A stretch of 64,000 nucleotides of DNA from Streptomyces sp. NBC_00344 (GTDB lineage: Bacteria > Actinomycetota > Actinomycetes > Streptomycetales > Streptomycetaceae), in the NCBI RefSeq assembly GCF_036088315.1, contig NZ_CP107996.1, forward strand, positions 4,485,501-4,549,500, read 5' to 3'. Of this stretch, positions 26,958-36,471 are shown piece by piece (the stretch's first letter is position 1; each line of letters opens with the position of its first letter). The translations under genes were made by a program, and so were the position numbers. Under the pieces are notes generated by a model, which saw nothing but the letters and a program-made list of their open reading frames with translations, ran no database searches and had not been told where the DNA came from.

Positions 26958-27839
26958 TCAGCGCGGTACCCGGACCACGCCCTCCTGGATCACGGTGACC
27001 GCGAGCTGCCCGTCCCGGGTGTAGATACGGGCCTGCCCGAGACCGCGTCCGCCCGAAGCGGACGGCGACTCCTGGTCGTACAGCAGCCATTCGTCTGCCC
27101 TGAACGGACGGTGGAACCACATCGCGTGGTCCAGGCTCGCCCCGACGACGTCGCCGGTCGCCCAACCACCGCGGCCGTGCGCGAGCAGCACCGAGTCGAG
27201 CAGTGTCATGTCGGAGACGTAAGTCGCCAGACAGACGTGCAGCAGTGGCTGGTCGATCGCTCCGTCGAGCTTGCCGCTGGTGCGGAACCAGACCTGCGAA
27301 CGCGGTTCGCGCGGGGTGCCGACCGTGGCGAACGGAGGCGCGTCGACATACCGCAGATCGACCGCGGCCCTGGCCTCCAGCAGCCGGTCCACCACGCTCG
27401 GATCGAGGAAGCGGTCCGCGTGCCGCGGCAGCATCTCGGCGGCCGTGGGGAGCGTCTCCGGGTCGGGAGCCTGCGGCATGGCCGCCTGGTGCTCCAGGCC
27501 CTCCTCGTACGTCTGGAACGACGCCGTGAGATGGAAGATCGGCTGACCGTGCTGGACGGCGACCACCCGGCGGGTCGTGAAGGAGCGGCCGTCACGGATG
27601 CGGTCGACCGTGTAGACGATCGGCGCGCCCGGGTCGCCGGGGCGCAGGAAGTAGGAGTGCAGGGAATTGGTCGAGCGTTCCGCGGGCACGGTGCGCCCCG
27701 CCGCTACCAGGGCCTGGGCGGCGACCTGGCCGCCGAAGACCCGCGGTACGACGGCGGAGCGGCTCAGGCCGCGGAAGATGTCCTGCTCGATCTGCTCGAG
27801 GTCGAGCAGATCGAGCAGGGACTCAAGTGCCGGGTTCAT
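26958..27839 (-). CDS. tesB: Acyl-CoA thioesterase II (TesB)
   Basis: The 293-residue double hot-dog thioesterase hydrolyses acyl-CoA to free acid and CoA. The N-terminal half carries 'VFGGQVAAQALVAAGRTV' and 'SLHSYFLRPGD', and the C-terminal half 'ATYVSDMTLLDSVLLAHG' with the catalytic Asp-Thr-Gln region, ending in 'SASGGRGLGQARIYTRDGQL'. It starts 20 bases after an acyl-CoA dehydrogenase stop. Codons 7-20 lie inside an 18-bp perfect inverted repeat (27782-27819). Confidence 0.93.
   Translation of the reverse strand: MNPALESLLDLLDLEQIEQDIFRGLSRSAVVPRVFGGQVAAQALVAAGRTVPAERSTNSLHSYFLRPGDPGAPIVYTVDRIRDGRSFTTRRVVAVQHGQPIFHLTASFQTYEEGLEHQAAMPQAPDPETLPTAAEMLPRHADRFLDPSVVDRLLEARAAVDLRYVDAPPFATVGTPREPRSQVWFRTSGKLDGAIDQPLLHVCLATYVSDMTLLDSVLLAHGRGGWATGDVVGASLDHAMWFHRPFRADEWLLYDQESPSASGGRGLGQARIYTRDGQLAVTVIQEGVVRVPR
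27782..27819. repeat. 18-bp perfect inverted repeat inside the tesB 5' end
   Basis: Arms at 27782-27799 and 27802-27819 (left arm CCTGCTCGATCTGCTCGA) are exact complements with a 2-base centre. It encodes a Leu/Asp/Glu-rich start of TesB. Confidence 0.9.
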
Positions 27840-27859
27840 GGGATCGGTGCGCTCTGCTC

Positions 27860-29017
27860 CTAGAGGCCCATGTTCTTGGCGATGATCATCTTCATGACCT
27901 CGCTGGTGCCGCCGTAGATGCGGTTGACGCGGTTGTCCGCGTAGAGGCGGGCGATCGGGTACTCGTTCATGTAGCCGTAACCCCCGTGCAGCTGGAGGCA
28001 CTTGTCGATCACGCGGTGCGCGACCTCGGTGCAGAAGAGCTTCGCGGACGCGGCCTCCGCTGCGGACAGCTCGCCCAGGTCGTGGGCTTCCAGGGCGCGG
28101 TCGCTGACCGCCTCGGCGGCGTCGACCTCCGCCTTGCAGGCGGCCAGCTCGAACTTGGTGTTCTGGAAGGACGCGACGGTCTTGCCGAACACGGTCCGGT
28201 CCTGCACGTACTGCTGGGCGAAACGGACGGCGGCCGCGGCCTGCGCGTAGGCGCCGACAGCGATGCCGAGACGTTCCTGCGGCAGGTTCTGGCCGAGGTA
28301 GGAGAAGCCCTTGTTCTCCTCGCCGAGCAGGTCCTCGACCGGGACCCTGACATCGGTGAAGGAGAGCTCGGCGGTGTCGGAGGTCTTCAGTCCGAGCTTG
28401 TCGAGCTTACGGCCGACCGCGTAGCCATCGGACGTGGTGTCGACGACGAGGAGGGATATGCCGTGGCGGCGGTCCTCCGCGGTCGGGGCGGCGGTGCGGG
28501 CGCACACGATGACGCGGTCGGCGTGCACGCCGCCGGTGATGAAGGTCTTGGCGCCGTTGAGGATGTAGTGCGTGCCGTCCTCGGAGAGCCTGGCGGTGGT
28601 CTTCATGCCTGCCAGGTCGGAGCCGGTGCCGGGCTCGGTCATCGCGATGGCGTACATCGAGGTGCCACTGACGAAGTCCGGGAGCCAGCGCTTCTTCTGC
28701 TCATCGGTGGCGTAGGCCTTCAGATACGGCAGGCAGAGTGCGACATGCACGCTGGAACCGCCGAAGGAGACACCGGCGCGGGCGCACTCCTCGGAGATGA
28801 TCGCCTGGAACTTGAACGACTCCTCGCCGGCGCCGCCGAACTCCTCGGGCACCTCGATGCCGAAGATGCCCAGCTCGCCGAGCTTGTAGTAGAACTCGCG
28901 GGGAGCCTGGCCGGCTGTCAGCCACTCCTCGTAGACCGGAACGACCTCGGCCTCGATGAAGGCCCGGATGGTGTCCCGGAACGCCTCGTGGTCCTCGTTG
29001 TAAACGGTACGGCGCAC
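27860..29017 (-). CDS. Acyl-CoA dehydrogenase (long/medium-chain type)
   Basis: The 385-residue FAD enzyme has 'YAIAMTEPGTGSDLAGMKTT' near residue 125 and the C-terminal 'RIYGGTSEVMKMIIAKNMGL' with catalytic Glu. It differs from acdH in sequence and sits with a thioesterase, which suggests a different acyl chain. The GTG 29017 has GAGGAG upstream. A palindromic site (29076-29091) lies in its promoter region. Confidence 0.9.
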   Translation of the reverse strand: MRRTVYNEDHEAFRDTIRAFIEAEVVPVYEEWLTAGQAPREFYYKLGELGIFGIEVPEEFGGAGEESFKFQAIISEECARAGVSFGGSSVHVALCLPYLKAYATDEQKKRWLPDFVSGTSMYAIAMTEPGTGSDLAGMKTTARLSEDGTHYILNGAKTFITGGVHADRVIVCARTAAPTAEDRRHGISLLVVDTTSDGYAVGRKLDKLGLKTSDTAELSFTDVRVPVEDLLGEENKGFSYLGQNLPQERLGIAVGAYAQAAAAVRFAQQYVQDRTVFGKTVASFQNTKFELAACKAEVDAAEAVSDRALEAHDLGELSAAEAASAKLFCTEVAHRVIDKCLQLHGGYGYMNEYPIARLYADNRVNRIYGGTSEVMKMIIAKNMGL

Positions 29018-29075
29018 GGGAATGCTCCTCTGCGGGTTCTGGATGGCGTTCTGGGCGGGCGTCTGAGTAGTCCAC

Positions 29076-29091
29076 CTAAGCGCTTGCTCAG
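29076..29091 (-). promoter_or_regulatory. Palindromic operator candidate upstream of the acyl-CoA dehydrogenase
   Basis: CTAAGCGCTTGCTCAG has outer CT-N-AGC / GCT-N-AG symmetry and contains the AAGCGCTT palindrome. AGCAAGCGCTT motifs are typical of TetR-family sites at fatty-acid genes. It is 59-74 bases upstream of the GTG start. Confidence 0.4.
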
Positions 29092-29246
29092 GCAAAGTTA
29101 CCGGTAGGTCACTCCGACTGTCCAGAGTGAGCCTCAGCACGCCCGGCGCTCCGGGGCGCGGGCCCCGGGCCCGCCGTCACGGACGAATCGCCCGGGCCGG
29201 GAGCATGCCGCCCCCGTGCCCGGCGCCGGGTCTGTGAGGCGGGAGC

Positions 29247-30710
29247 TCAGCGGTCCGCCGAGTGGTGAGAACCGGCCTGTCCCTCGGTCCAGCGCAGCGC
29301 GAACCACAACTCGGCCCGTACGTCCATGTCGTCCAGGTCGGCGCCGAGCAGCGCCGCGCAGCGGGCGATCCGCTGGCGGACGGTGTTGCGGTGCACGCCG
29401 AGTGCCACTGCCGTACGGTCCCAGCTGCCGTGCAGAGCCAGCCAGTTGCGCAGGGTTTCGTGCAGCGGTCCTTCCGGGCCCAGCGTGGCAAGCAGCGTAC
29501 GGGCGTGTGCCGCGGCCTCTTCCGGGTCGAGGAGTGCGGCGATGCCGGTGCCGCCGTGCCGGACCAGTGGGGTGCGGGTCGCCTCCGCCCGGCGCAGCGC
29601 CCGGCCGGCCTGGGCGTCGGCGGCCGCGAGGTCGCGGGGCGTGGTGGCGGAGCTGACACCCAGGGTCCAGCCCGGATGTCCGGTCACCTCGTGCCCGGCG
29701 GGCAGCAGGATCCGTACGGTGTCCGCCCGCACATCCACCAACGGGCTGCCGAGCTGGGGTGGGGTTCCCTCGCCATGGGCATGCACCACGGTCCACGGCC
29801 CTTCGCCGAGCAGAGGTGCCACATCGGCGGGCTCCGCGCCGAGCAGCAGCCGTACCAGGGCCGACGAGCGGGCCGCCTCGTCGGCTCCCTGCTGCGGGGC
29901 GGTGAGCAAGGAGAGGAGTACGACGGCGACCCCGGCGATGGTGTGGTCGCCGGGCTCGCGGTGGGAGGTGGCGACGCCGAGTACGAGGCCCTCGCTGCCG
30001 GCGACGGAGTACGCGGCCAGGTGGCCCGAGCCGGCGGTGTCGGTGGCGGACGCCGGGGCCGGCCTGCCGGACCCCGGACGCACGACCCGGGTCATGGCCG
30101 CGAGTGCGCTGCTCACCTCCGGGCCGGGTTCCCTTCCCGCCGCCCGCAGGGCCGTACCGTCCGGTGCGAACAGCACGGTCCGGCCGTCCAGCCGGGTGGC
30201 CAGCTGGCGCAGTACCGCGGGGACCGGGTCGGGCCGGGCCGCAGCGGCGGCCAGTCCCTGCTGGGCCCCCGACACCCGGCGCAGCTCATGGTGACGGGCC
30301 TCGGCCATCAGCCCCCAGACGGCGCGGGCCACCGCGGTGAACGGGGTCCCCGGCGGCACCTCGACAAGCGGTAGACCGTGCCGGTCACAGGCTTCGGCCA
30401 GCGGGGCGGGCACCGTGTCGTACACCGGGGCGACCCCGAAACCGAGCGCCGCCCCGCCCGCGGCCACGATCCGCTCGACATAGCGGTCCGGGTCGCTGAG
30501 CTGCACACCCGCGGTCAGCAGCAGTTCGCCACCGAGCAGATACGGATACGGGTCCGCCATCTCGCTGGTGTGCACCCAGTGCACGGCCGACTCCTCGGCG
30601 GCCGGGCCCGCGAGCAGGCGCAGCCCGAGATCCCGGCGAGCGAGCAGCGCGGTCAGCGGAACGGGGGAGGTCGGGGGAGCGGCGGGATCCGGCATGGACG
30701 TTCCATCCAT
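29247..30710 (-). CDS. PucR-family transcriptional regulator
   Basis: The 487-residue protein has an N-terminal PucR sensor domain ('WVHTSEMADPYPYLLGGELLLT' in part, about residues 40-150), a GGDEF-like central part, and a C-terminal PucR helix-turn-helix ('LHGSWDRTAVALGVHRNTVR', about 430-455). PucR proteins usually control purine, amino-acid or guanidino catabolism. It is divergent from the transporter-ureohydrolase operon across 117 bases, so control of that operon is likely. ATG 30710 and ATG 30695 are both possible starts. Confidence 0.88.
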   Translation of the reverse strand: MDGTSMPDPAAPPTSPVPLTALLARRDLGLRLLAGPAAEESAVHWVHTSEMADPYPYLLGGELLLTAGVQLSDPDRYVERIVAAGGAALGFGVAPVYDTVPAPLAEACDRHGLPLVEVPPGTPFTAVARAVWGLMAEARHHELRRVSGAQQGLAAAAARPDPVPAVLRQLATRLDGRTVLFAPDGTALRAAGREPGPEVSSALAAMTRVVRPGSGRPAPASATDTAGSGHLAAYSVAGSEGLVLGVATSHREPGDHTIAGVAVVLLSLLTAPQQGADEAARSSALVRLLLGAEPADVAPLLGEGPWTVVHAHGEGTPPQLGSPLVDVRADTVRILLPAGHEVTGHPGWTLGVSSATTPRDLAAADAQAGRALRRAEATRTPLVRHGGTGIAALLDPEEAAAHARTLLATLGPEGPLHETLRNWLALHGSWDRTAVALGVHRNTVRQRIARCAALLGADLDDMDVRAELWFALRWTEGQAGSHHSADR

Positions 30711-30827
30711 CGGTCGGAGAGTCAATGGATGAAACGTACACTTCAACGTCGCTTTCCGGCCACCTAGTGTCAACCCTCGACAGCAGGCCACAGCCGGCCA
30801 CCGAAGAGCGGAACAGAGGGAGGGCTC

Positions 30828-32303
30828 ATGGCAGTCGACTACGCAGTGATCGTCGTCTACCTGGTGGGCATGCTCGCCATGGGTTGGTGGGGCATGCGCC
30901 GCGCCAAGTCCAAGTCCGATTTCCTGGTGGCGGGCCGCAGGCTCGGGCCGGCGATGTACTCGGGCACCATGGCCGCGATCGTGCTCGGCGGGGCCTCCAC
31001 CATCGGCGGCGTCGGGCTCGGCTACCAGTACGGGCTCTCCGGCGCCTGGATGGTCGTCACCATCGGACTGGGCCTGCTCGCGCTGAGTGTCTTCTTCTCG
31101 GCGCGCATAGCCCGTCTCAAGGTCTACACCGTCTCCGAAATGCTCGACCTGCGCTACGGCGGCCGGGCCGGAGTCATCTCCGGTGTGGTGATGTGGGCGT
31201 ACACCCTGATGCTCGCGGTCACCTCGACCATCGCCTACGCCACCATCTTCGATGTCCTCTTCGACATGAACCGGACCGTGGCGATCATCCTCGGCGGTGC
31301 GATCGTCGTCGCGTACTCGACGCTCGGCGGTATGTGGTCGATCACCCTCACCGACATGGTGCAGTTCGTCGTCAAGACCGTGGGGGTACTGCTGCTGCTC
31401 CTGCCCATCGCCGTGGTGAAGGCCGGTGGCTTCTCGGAGATGAAGGCCAAGCTGCCGACCAGCTACTTCGACCCGCTCGGCATCGGCGGCGAGACGATCT
31501 TCACCTATGTCCTGATCTACACCTTCGGCATGCTGATCGGCCAGGACATCTGGCAGCGGGTGTTCACCGCGCGCGGCGACAAGGTCGCCAGGATCGGCGG
31601 CACCGTCGCCGGCACCTACTGCCTGGTGTACGCCGTGGCCGGTGCGGTCATCGGGACAGCGGCGAAGGTCATGTACCCGAAGCTGCCCAGCGCCGACGCC
31701 GCCTTCGCGACCATCGTCAAGGACGAACTGCCCGTCGGCGTACGCGGTCTGGTGCTTGCCGCCGCGCTTGCCGCGGTGATGTCGACGTCATCGGGGGCGC
31801 TGATCGCCTGCGCCACCGTCGCCAACAACGACATCTGGTCACGGCTGCGGGGGCTGAGGGGCGGCCGGGACTCCGACCACGACGAGGTGCGCGGCAATCG
31901 TGCCTTCATCCTTGTCATGGGGATGCTGGTGATCTGTATCGCCATCGCGCTGAACAATGTCGTCGAAGCGCTCACCGTGGCCTACAACCTGCTGGTCGGT
32001 GGCCTGTTGGTGCCGATTCTGGGCGGGCTCCTGTGGAAGCGTGGCACGGTCCACGGGGCGCTGGCGGCCGTCAGTATCGGCGGGCTCACCGTGCTCGGCC
32101 TGATGTGGAAGTACGGAGCTCTGGCCAACGAGCCGATCTACTACGGTCTGGTGGCCTCCCTGGTGTCCTATGTCGTCGTCTCGCTGGCGACGAAGCCGAC
32201 CGACCCCGCTGTGCTCGCGGCGTGGCGCGAACGCCTCGCCGGGCGGGGTTCCGACGCCGAGGCGGCGGAACCCGAAACGCAGGCCGTTCCGTCACACAGC
32301 TAA
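30828..32303 (+). CDS. Sodium:solute symporter (SSS family)
   Basis: The 491-residue integral membrane protein has about 13 hydrophobic helices and the SSS features 'DFLVAGRRLGPAMYSGTMAA' at 32-51, 'YTVSEMLDLRYG' and 'GQDIWQRVFTARGDK'. Its substrate is unknown; the neighbours suggest a guanidino compound, polyamine or related cation. RBS GGAGGG sits before the ATG. It is the first gene of the operon facing PucR. Confidence 0.88.
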   Translation: MAVDYAVIVVYLVGMLAMGWWGMRRAKSKSDFLVAGRRLGPAMYSGTMAAIVLGGASTIGGVGLGYQYGLSGAWMVVTIGLGLLALSVFFSARIARLKVYTVSEMLDLRYGGRAGVISGVVMWAYTLMLAVTSTIAYATIFDVLFDMNRTVAIILGGAIVVAYSTLGGMWSITLTDMVQFVVKTVGVLLLLLPIAVVKAGGFSEMKAKLPTSYFDPLGIGGETIFTYVLIYTFGMLIGQDIWQRVFTARGDKVARIGGTVAGTYCLVYAVAGAVIGTAAKVMYPKLPSADAAFATIVKDELPVGVRGLVLAAALAAVMSTSSGALIACATVANNDIWSRLRGLRGGRDSDHDEVRGNRAFILVMGMLVICIAIALNNVVEALTVAYNLLVGGLLVPILGGLLWKRGTVHGALAAVSIGGLTVLGLMWKYGALANEPIYYGLVASLVSYVVVSLATKPTDPAVLAAWRERLAGRGSDAEAAEPETQAVPSHS

Positions 32304-32345
32304 AGTGACAAACCGCTGAAATCCGTGAAAAGAAGGGCATATTCC

Positions 32346-33314
32346 ATGAGCAGCACCGAACCGCCGCGCGGCCCCGTCGACTCGTCCCGCATCCCGCGGT
32401 ACGCCGGACCCGCCACGTTCGCCCGTCTGCCCAGGCTCGACGAGGTCGGCCGTGCCGATGTCGCCGTCGTCGGTGTGCCCTTCGACAGTGGCGTCTCCTA
32501 CCGGCCCGGAGCACGCTTCGGCGGCAACGCGATCCGGGAGGCCTCGCGGCTGCTGCGCCCCTACAACCCGGCGCAGGACGCCTCGCCGTTCGCGCTGGCG
32601 CAGGTCGCCGACGCCGGGGACATCGCCGCCAACCCGTTCCACATCGATGAGGCCGTCGAGACGATCGAGGCCGCGGCCGACGACCTGCTCTCCACCGGCG
32701 CCCGGATGATGACGCTCGGCGGGGACCACACCATCGCGCTGCCGCTGCTGCGCTCGGTGGCGAAGCAGCACGGCCCGGTCGCCCTGCTGCACTTCGACGC
32801 GCATCTGGACACCTGGGACACCTACTTCGGTGCCGCGTACACGCACGGCACGCCGTTCCGCAGGGCCGTCGAGGAGGGCATCCTCGACACCTCCGCGCTC
32901 TCCCACGTGGGCACCCGCGGTCCCCTCTACGGCAAGCAGGACCTCGACGACGACGCCAAGATGGGCTTCGGCATCGTCACGTCGGCCGATGTGATGCGGC
33001 GCGGCGTCGACGAGGTGACGGACCAGCTGCGCCAGCGGATCGGCGACCGCCCGCTCTACATCTCCATCGACATCGACGTGCTCGACCCGGCGCACGCGCC
33101 CGGCACCGGGACCCCGGAGGCGGGTGGACTGACCTCCCGCGAACTCCTGGAGATCGTCCGCGGTCTGGCCTCCTGCCACCTCGTCTCGGCCGATCTGGTC
33201 GAGGTCGCCCCCGCGTACGACCACGCCGAGATCACCTCGGTCGCCGCCTCCCACGCGGCGTACGAACTCACCACGATCATGTCGCGACAGATTGCCGAGG
33301 CGCGCGCCGAATGA
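32346..33314 (+). CDS. Agmatinase-family ureohydrolase (guanidinobutyrase/agmatinase)
   Basis: The 322-residue arginase-fold enzyme releases urea from a guanidino compound. Binuclear Mn ligands are visible in 'GGDHT' (near 123), '[10 protein letters not shown]' (near 147-156), and '[20 protein letters not shown]' (near 240-259). The S. coelicolor counterpart is SCO2770 (speB-like), for which agmatine or guanidinobutyrate are proposed substrates; the choice cannot be made here. It ends ATGA-overlapped with the next gene. Confidence 0.9.
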   Translation: MSSTEPPRGPVDSSRIPRYAGPATFARLPRLDEVGRADVAVVGVPFDSGVSYRPGARFGGNAIREASRLLRPYNPAQDASPFALAQVADAGDIAANPFHIDEAVETIEAAADDLLSTGARMMTLGGDHTIALPLLRSVAKQHGPVALLHFDAHLDTWDTYFGAAYTHGTPFRRAVEEGILDTSALSHVGTRGPLYGKQDLDDDAKMGFGIVTSADVMRRGVDEVTDQLRQRIGDRPLYISIDIDVLDPAHAPGTGTPEAGGLTSRELLEIVRGLASCHLVSADLVEVAPAYDHAEITSVAASHAAYELTTIMSRQIAEARAE

Positions 33315-34984
33315 CGCACGACCACCACCAGGAGACGTCCCGTCCCACCGCTGAGCAGACCGAGGCGGCCCTGAACCCCCCGCCCGGGCGCAACGGCGGC
33401 GACCTGGTCGTCGAAACCCTGCAGGGACTCGGTGCCACCACGGTGTTCGGCCTCCCCGGCCAGCACGCGCTGGGGATGTTCGACGCGCTGCGCCGCTCCG
33501 CGCTGTCGTATGTCGGCCTCCGGGTGGAGAACAACGCCGGCTTCGCCGCCGACGCCTACGGCCGGGTCACCGGTGAGGTGGCACCGCTGCTGCTGTCCAC
33601 CGGCCCCGGCGCGCTCACCTCGCTCGCCGCGCTCCAGGAGGCGGCAGCGGCCAGCGCCCCGGTGCTCGCCGTCTCCAGCCAGATCCCGACGGCCGGGCTC
33701 GGCGGCGGACGCCGCGGCTACCTTCATGAACTCCGCGATCAGCAGGCCTCGTTCCGGGGGGTCGTGAAGTCCGTGCACACGGTCCGCACACCCTCCCAGA
33801 TCCCCTCGGCGATCGCGGCGGCCTGGGAGTCGGCACTCACGGCGCCGCACGGCCCGGTCTGGGTGGAGATCCCGCAGGACGTGCTGCTCGCCGAGACCCG
33901 GCTCCCGGTGGTCACCGCTCTGGACGCCACCCCGCGCGATCTGGAGCCCCGCCCGGAGCTGACCGCGGTGGCAGCTCATCTGCTCTCGAGCGCCGAACGA
34001 CCGGTGATCATCGCCGGCGGCGGGGTCGTACGGTCGGACGCGGCGGGCAAACTGCTCGCCCTCGCCGAGAAGCTCGACGCTCCGGTGGTCTGCACTTTCG
34101 GCGGCAAGGGTGCCTTCCCTTGGGAGCACCCGCTCTCGCTCCAGTCCTGGATGGAGGACCGGCACACCACCGACTTCCTCGAAGCGGCGGACGTCCTGCT
34201 CGTCGTGGGCTCGGGCCTCGGTGAACTCTCGTCGAACTACCACACGTTCAAGCCGCGCGGCGAGGTCATCCAGATCGAGGCGGACCTCGGGAAGCTGGAG
34301 TCCAACCATGCGGGGCTCGGTATCCACGCCGACGCCAGGGCCGCGCTCTCGGCCCTCATCGAGACGGTGTCCGAGCGGACCGACCCGACGGCCGCGGACG
34401 CGGTGCGCACGGTCCTCGCACGGGTGAGGGAACGGATCGCGGGCCAGGATCTCGGCCTGGAACAGCGGATCCTGGCCTCGGTCCGGGAGGCGCTGCCCGC
34501 CGCATCGCCGAGCTTCTGGGACATGACGATCCTCGCCTACTGGGCCTGGTCCGCCTGGCCGGGCGCTCTGCACTCGGCGCAGGGCGCCGGCGGGCTCGGC
34601 TACGGGTTCCCCGCGGCGATCGGTGCCGCCGCGGCTGATCGTACGAAGCCCGTGCTGGCTGTCTCGGGTGACGGCGGCGCGATGTACTCCATCGCCGAAC
34701 TGGCCACCGTCCGGCAGTACGACCTGCCGGTCACCTGGCTGATCGTGGACGACGGCGGCTACGGCATCCTGCGCGAGTACATGACGGACACCTTCGGCGA
34801 GGCCACCGCCACCGAACTCGCCCGCCCCGACTTCGTCGCACTCGCCGAGTCCTTCGGCGTCCGGGCGGTCCGCACGACCCCGGACTCCCTCGCCGGAGAC
34901 CTGGCCAGGTCCTTCGCCTCGGAGGGCCCGTCGGTGGTCGTACTGCCCGCGGTCCTCAGGATGTTCGCTCCTACGCATCTGTGA
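33311..34984 (+). CDS. Thiamine diphosphate-dependent enzyme (acetolactate synthase-like)
   Basis: The 557-residue protein has the ThDP fold of the acetolactate synthase / benzoylformate decarboxylase group: PYR domain with '[15 protein letters not shown]' (about 48-62) and Glu of '[14 protein letters not shown]', central domain, and PP domain with '[12 protein letters not shown]' (about 455) and '[11 protein letters not shown]'. The GDG-N type ThDP/Mg motif is partly altered (VDDGGYG replaces VNNGGY). It starts inside the agmatinase stop (ATGA), so both work on one pathway, possibly on an oxo acid derived from a guanidino compound (inference). Confidence 0.85.
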   Translation: MTHDHHQETSRPTAEQTEAALNPPPGRNGGDLVVETLQGLGATTVFGLPGQHALGMFDALRRSALSYVGLRVENNAGFAADAYGRVTGEVAPLLLSTGPGALTSLAALQEAAAASAPVLAVSSQIPTAGLGGGRRGYLHELRDQQASFRGVVKSVHTVRTPSQIPSAIAAAWESALTAPHGPVWVEIPQDVLLAETRLPVVTALDATPRDLEPRPELTAVAAHLLSSAERPVIIAGGGVVRSDAAGKLLALAEKLDAPVVCTFGGKGAFPWEHPLSLQSWMEDRHTTDFLEAADVLLVVGSGLGELSSNYHTFKPRGEVIQIEADLGKLESNHAGLGIHADARAALSALIETVSERTDPTAADAVRTVLARVRERIAGQDLGLEQRILASVREALPAASPSFWDMTILAYWAWSAWPGALHSAQGAGGLGYGFPAAIGAAAADRTKPVLAVSGDGGAMYSIAELATVRQYDLPVTWLIVDDGGYGILREYMTDTFGEATATELARPDFVALAESFGVRAVRTTPDSLAGDLARSFASEGPSVVVLPAVLRMFAPTHL

Positions 34985-35072
34985 GGCGGGTCTCTGAGGC
35001 GGGTCTGTGAGGCAGGCCTGCGAGACGGGTCCGTGAGGTGGGCCTGCCAGGTGGGTCCGCGAGGCGGTTCTG
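34982..35072. repeat. 13-bp tandem repeat, seven copies
   Basis: Seven contiguous 13-mers of the form TGAGGCGGGTCTG (34982-34994, 34995-35007, 35008-35020, 35021-35033, 35034-35046, 35047-35059, 35060-35072) with 1-5 changes each. The first unit begins with the TGA stop of the ThDP enzyme gene. Confidence 0.9.
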
Positions 35073-35504
35073 TGGTGCGGGGAGCGGCCCTGGCGTAGTC
35101 CGGCGGGTGGGACCCGTCACCGGGCCGCGGTGTTCTCGGCCGGCCCCCGGTGGCGTGTTCGTTGACCTGGCGGCCTGCTTCCGGTGACGTGCTCCCCGGC
35201 GCCCCGTTGCCCGAAGGGCGCACCAGGGACCCCCGTGGACGGCGAGGCGACCGGACCCCTGCGCGTTGCGGATGTCACACGCACTTCTGTGTGACATCGG
35301 CAACGCGGCGGTCCGAACGGCTGCCACGGATGGTGCACTGGATGCCGGCCTTTGCGTGGAACGGACGCCGGTCGTGCAACTTTCACGCCACCCGTGAGTC
35401 AGCCCTTACAGGCCTGCCGGGAACGCGCTCGCATGACATCCGGCACGACGCAGGACACACACGACACAGGACACAGGGGCATGACACAGGGGAGCGGCAC
35501 GTCC
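34985..35504. other. Gene-free region between the ThDP enzyme gene and the beta-lactamase-like gene
   Basis: About 520 bases without a credible gene. It contains the 13-bp tandem array, the long stem at 35262-35307, and short CACGACACAGG-like repeats near 35455-35475 before the next start. The promoter of the beta-lactamase-like gene is probably in the last 150 bases. Confidence 0.55.
35262..35307. repeat. 19-bp stem with one mismatch, 8-base loop
   Basis: Left arm 35262-35280 and right arm 35289-35307 pair at 18 of 19 positions, with the inner part GATGTCACAC / GTGTGACATC. Loop GCACTTCT. It lies about 200 bases before the beta-lactamase-like start and could be a terminator or a protein-binding palindrome. 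Confidence 0.75.
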
Positions 35505-36371
35505 ATGACACTGCACCGAATATCCGGCCGGGCCCTCGGCGCGGGCGCCGTGGCGCTGGCCGCCGGGGTCATCGGGCCGATGGCCCTCGCGCCGGCTGCC
35601 GGAGCGGTGGCGCCCACCGTCGGGTGCACCTCGGCGAAGGCCGGGCTCGCGGCCAAGCTGAAGACGGACATCGACGCCGCGCTCAAGAACCGGAAGACCA
35701 CGGCAGCGGTCGGTGTCCACGACCGGACGACCGGTACGGACTGCAGCCTCCGCGGTGACACGAAGTACGACTCGGCGAGCGTGGTGAAGGCCACCGTGCT
35801 GGCGACGCTCCTCTGGGACAACAAGAAGCACAACCGCTACCTGACCTCGCGTGAGAACAGCCTCGCCACCGCGATGATCACAAAGTCCGACAACGACTCC
35901 ACGAGTGCGCTCTGGAAGCAGCTCGGTGCGGCCAAGGTCAAGGGCTTCCTCGCGGCCGCCGGCATGAAGCAGACCGTGCCCGGCGCGGGGGGCTACTGGG
36001 GGCTCACCCAGATCACCGTCCGTGACGAGCAGAGACTGCTGTCCCTGCTGACCGCCAAGAACTCCGTACTGAGCGACGGCTCGCGGGCGTACGAGCTCGG
36101 GCTGATGCACAAGGTCGTCGCGTCGCAGCGCTGGGGCACCCCGGCCGGAGCCCCGTCCGGCGCCACCGTGCAGGTGAAGAACGGCTGGCTCCAGCGCTCC
36201 ACCCATGGATGGCGTGTGCACTCCATAGGCGCCTTCACCGGCAAGGGGCACGACTGCACGATCACCGTGCTCACCCAGGACAACAAGACGATGGCCGACG
36301 GCGTGAACACCATCCAGGCCGTCGCCCGTGCGGTGCACAAGGACCTCGCCGCCGCGGTCCCGAAGACCTAG
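35505..36371 (+). CDS. Secreted beta-lactamase-fold serine hydrolase
   Basis: The 288-residue protein has an N-terminal signal peptide ('MTLHRISGRALGAGAVALAA...', cleaved near Ala-Gly-Ala at about 34). The class A signature Ser92-x-x-Lys95 ('SVVK') and 'SDN' (128-130) are present, and 'VKNGW' replaces the KTG triad. It could be a beta-lactamase or a DD-peptidase-like hydrolase; the altered third motif leaves the substrate open. ATG 35481 would add eight residues. Confidence 0.85.
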   Translation: MTLHRISGRALGAGAVALAAGVIGPMALAPAAGAVAPTVGCTSAKAGLAAKLKTDIDAALKNRKTTAAVGVHDRTTGTDCSLRGDTKYDSASVVKATVLATLLWDNKKHNRYLTSRENSLATAMITKSDNDSTSALWKQLGAAKVKGFLAAAGMKQTVPGAGGYWGLTQITVRDEQRLLSLLTAKNSVLSDGSRAYELGLMHKVVASQRWGTPAGAPSGATVQVKNGWLQRSTHGWRVHSIGAFTGKGHDCTITVLTQDNKTMADGVNTIQAVARAVHKDLAAAVPKT

Positions 36372-36471
36372 GACCAGAGACCGGTCTTCGTCCGGGATTG
36401 TTGCGGCGGGATGAAATCCCCTGGTGGCCGCGTTGGAGTCTTCCGGTGGTATCGGACAACGGGAGGCACCA

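Noticed and set aside
33056..34978. Minus-strand frame of 640 codons opposite the ThDP enzyme
   Set aside because: Shadow of the agmatinase and ThDP genes; Arg/Gly-rich with no domain.
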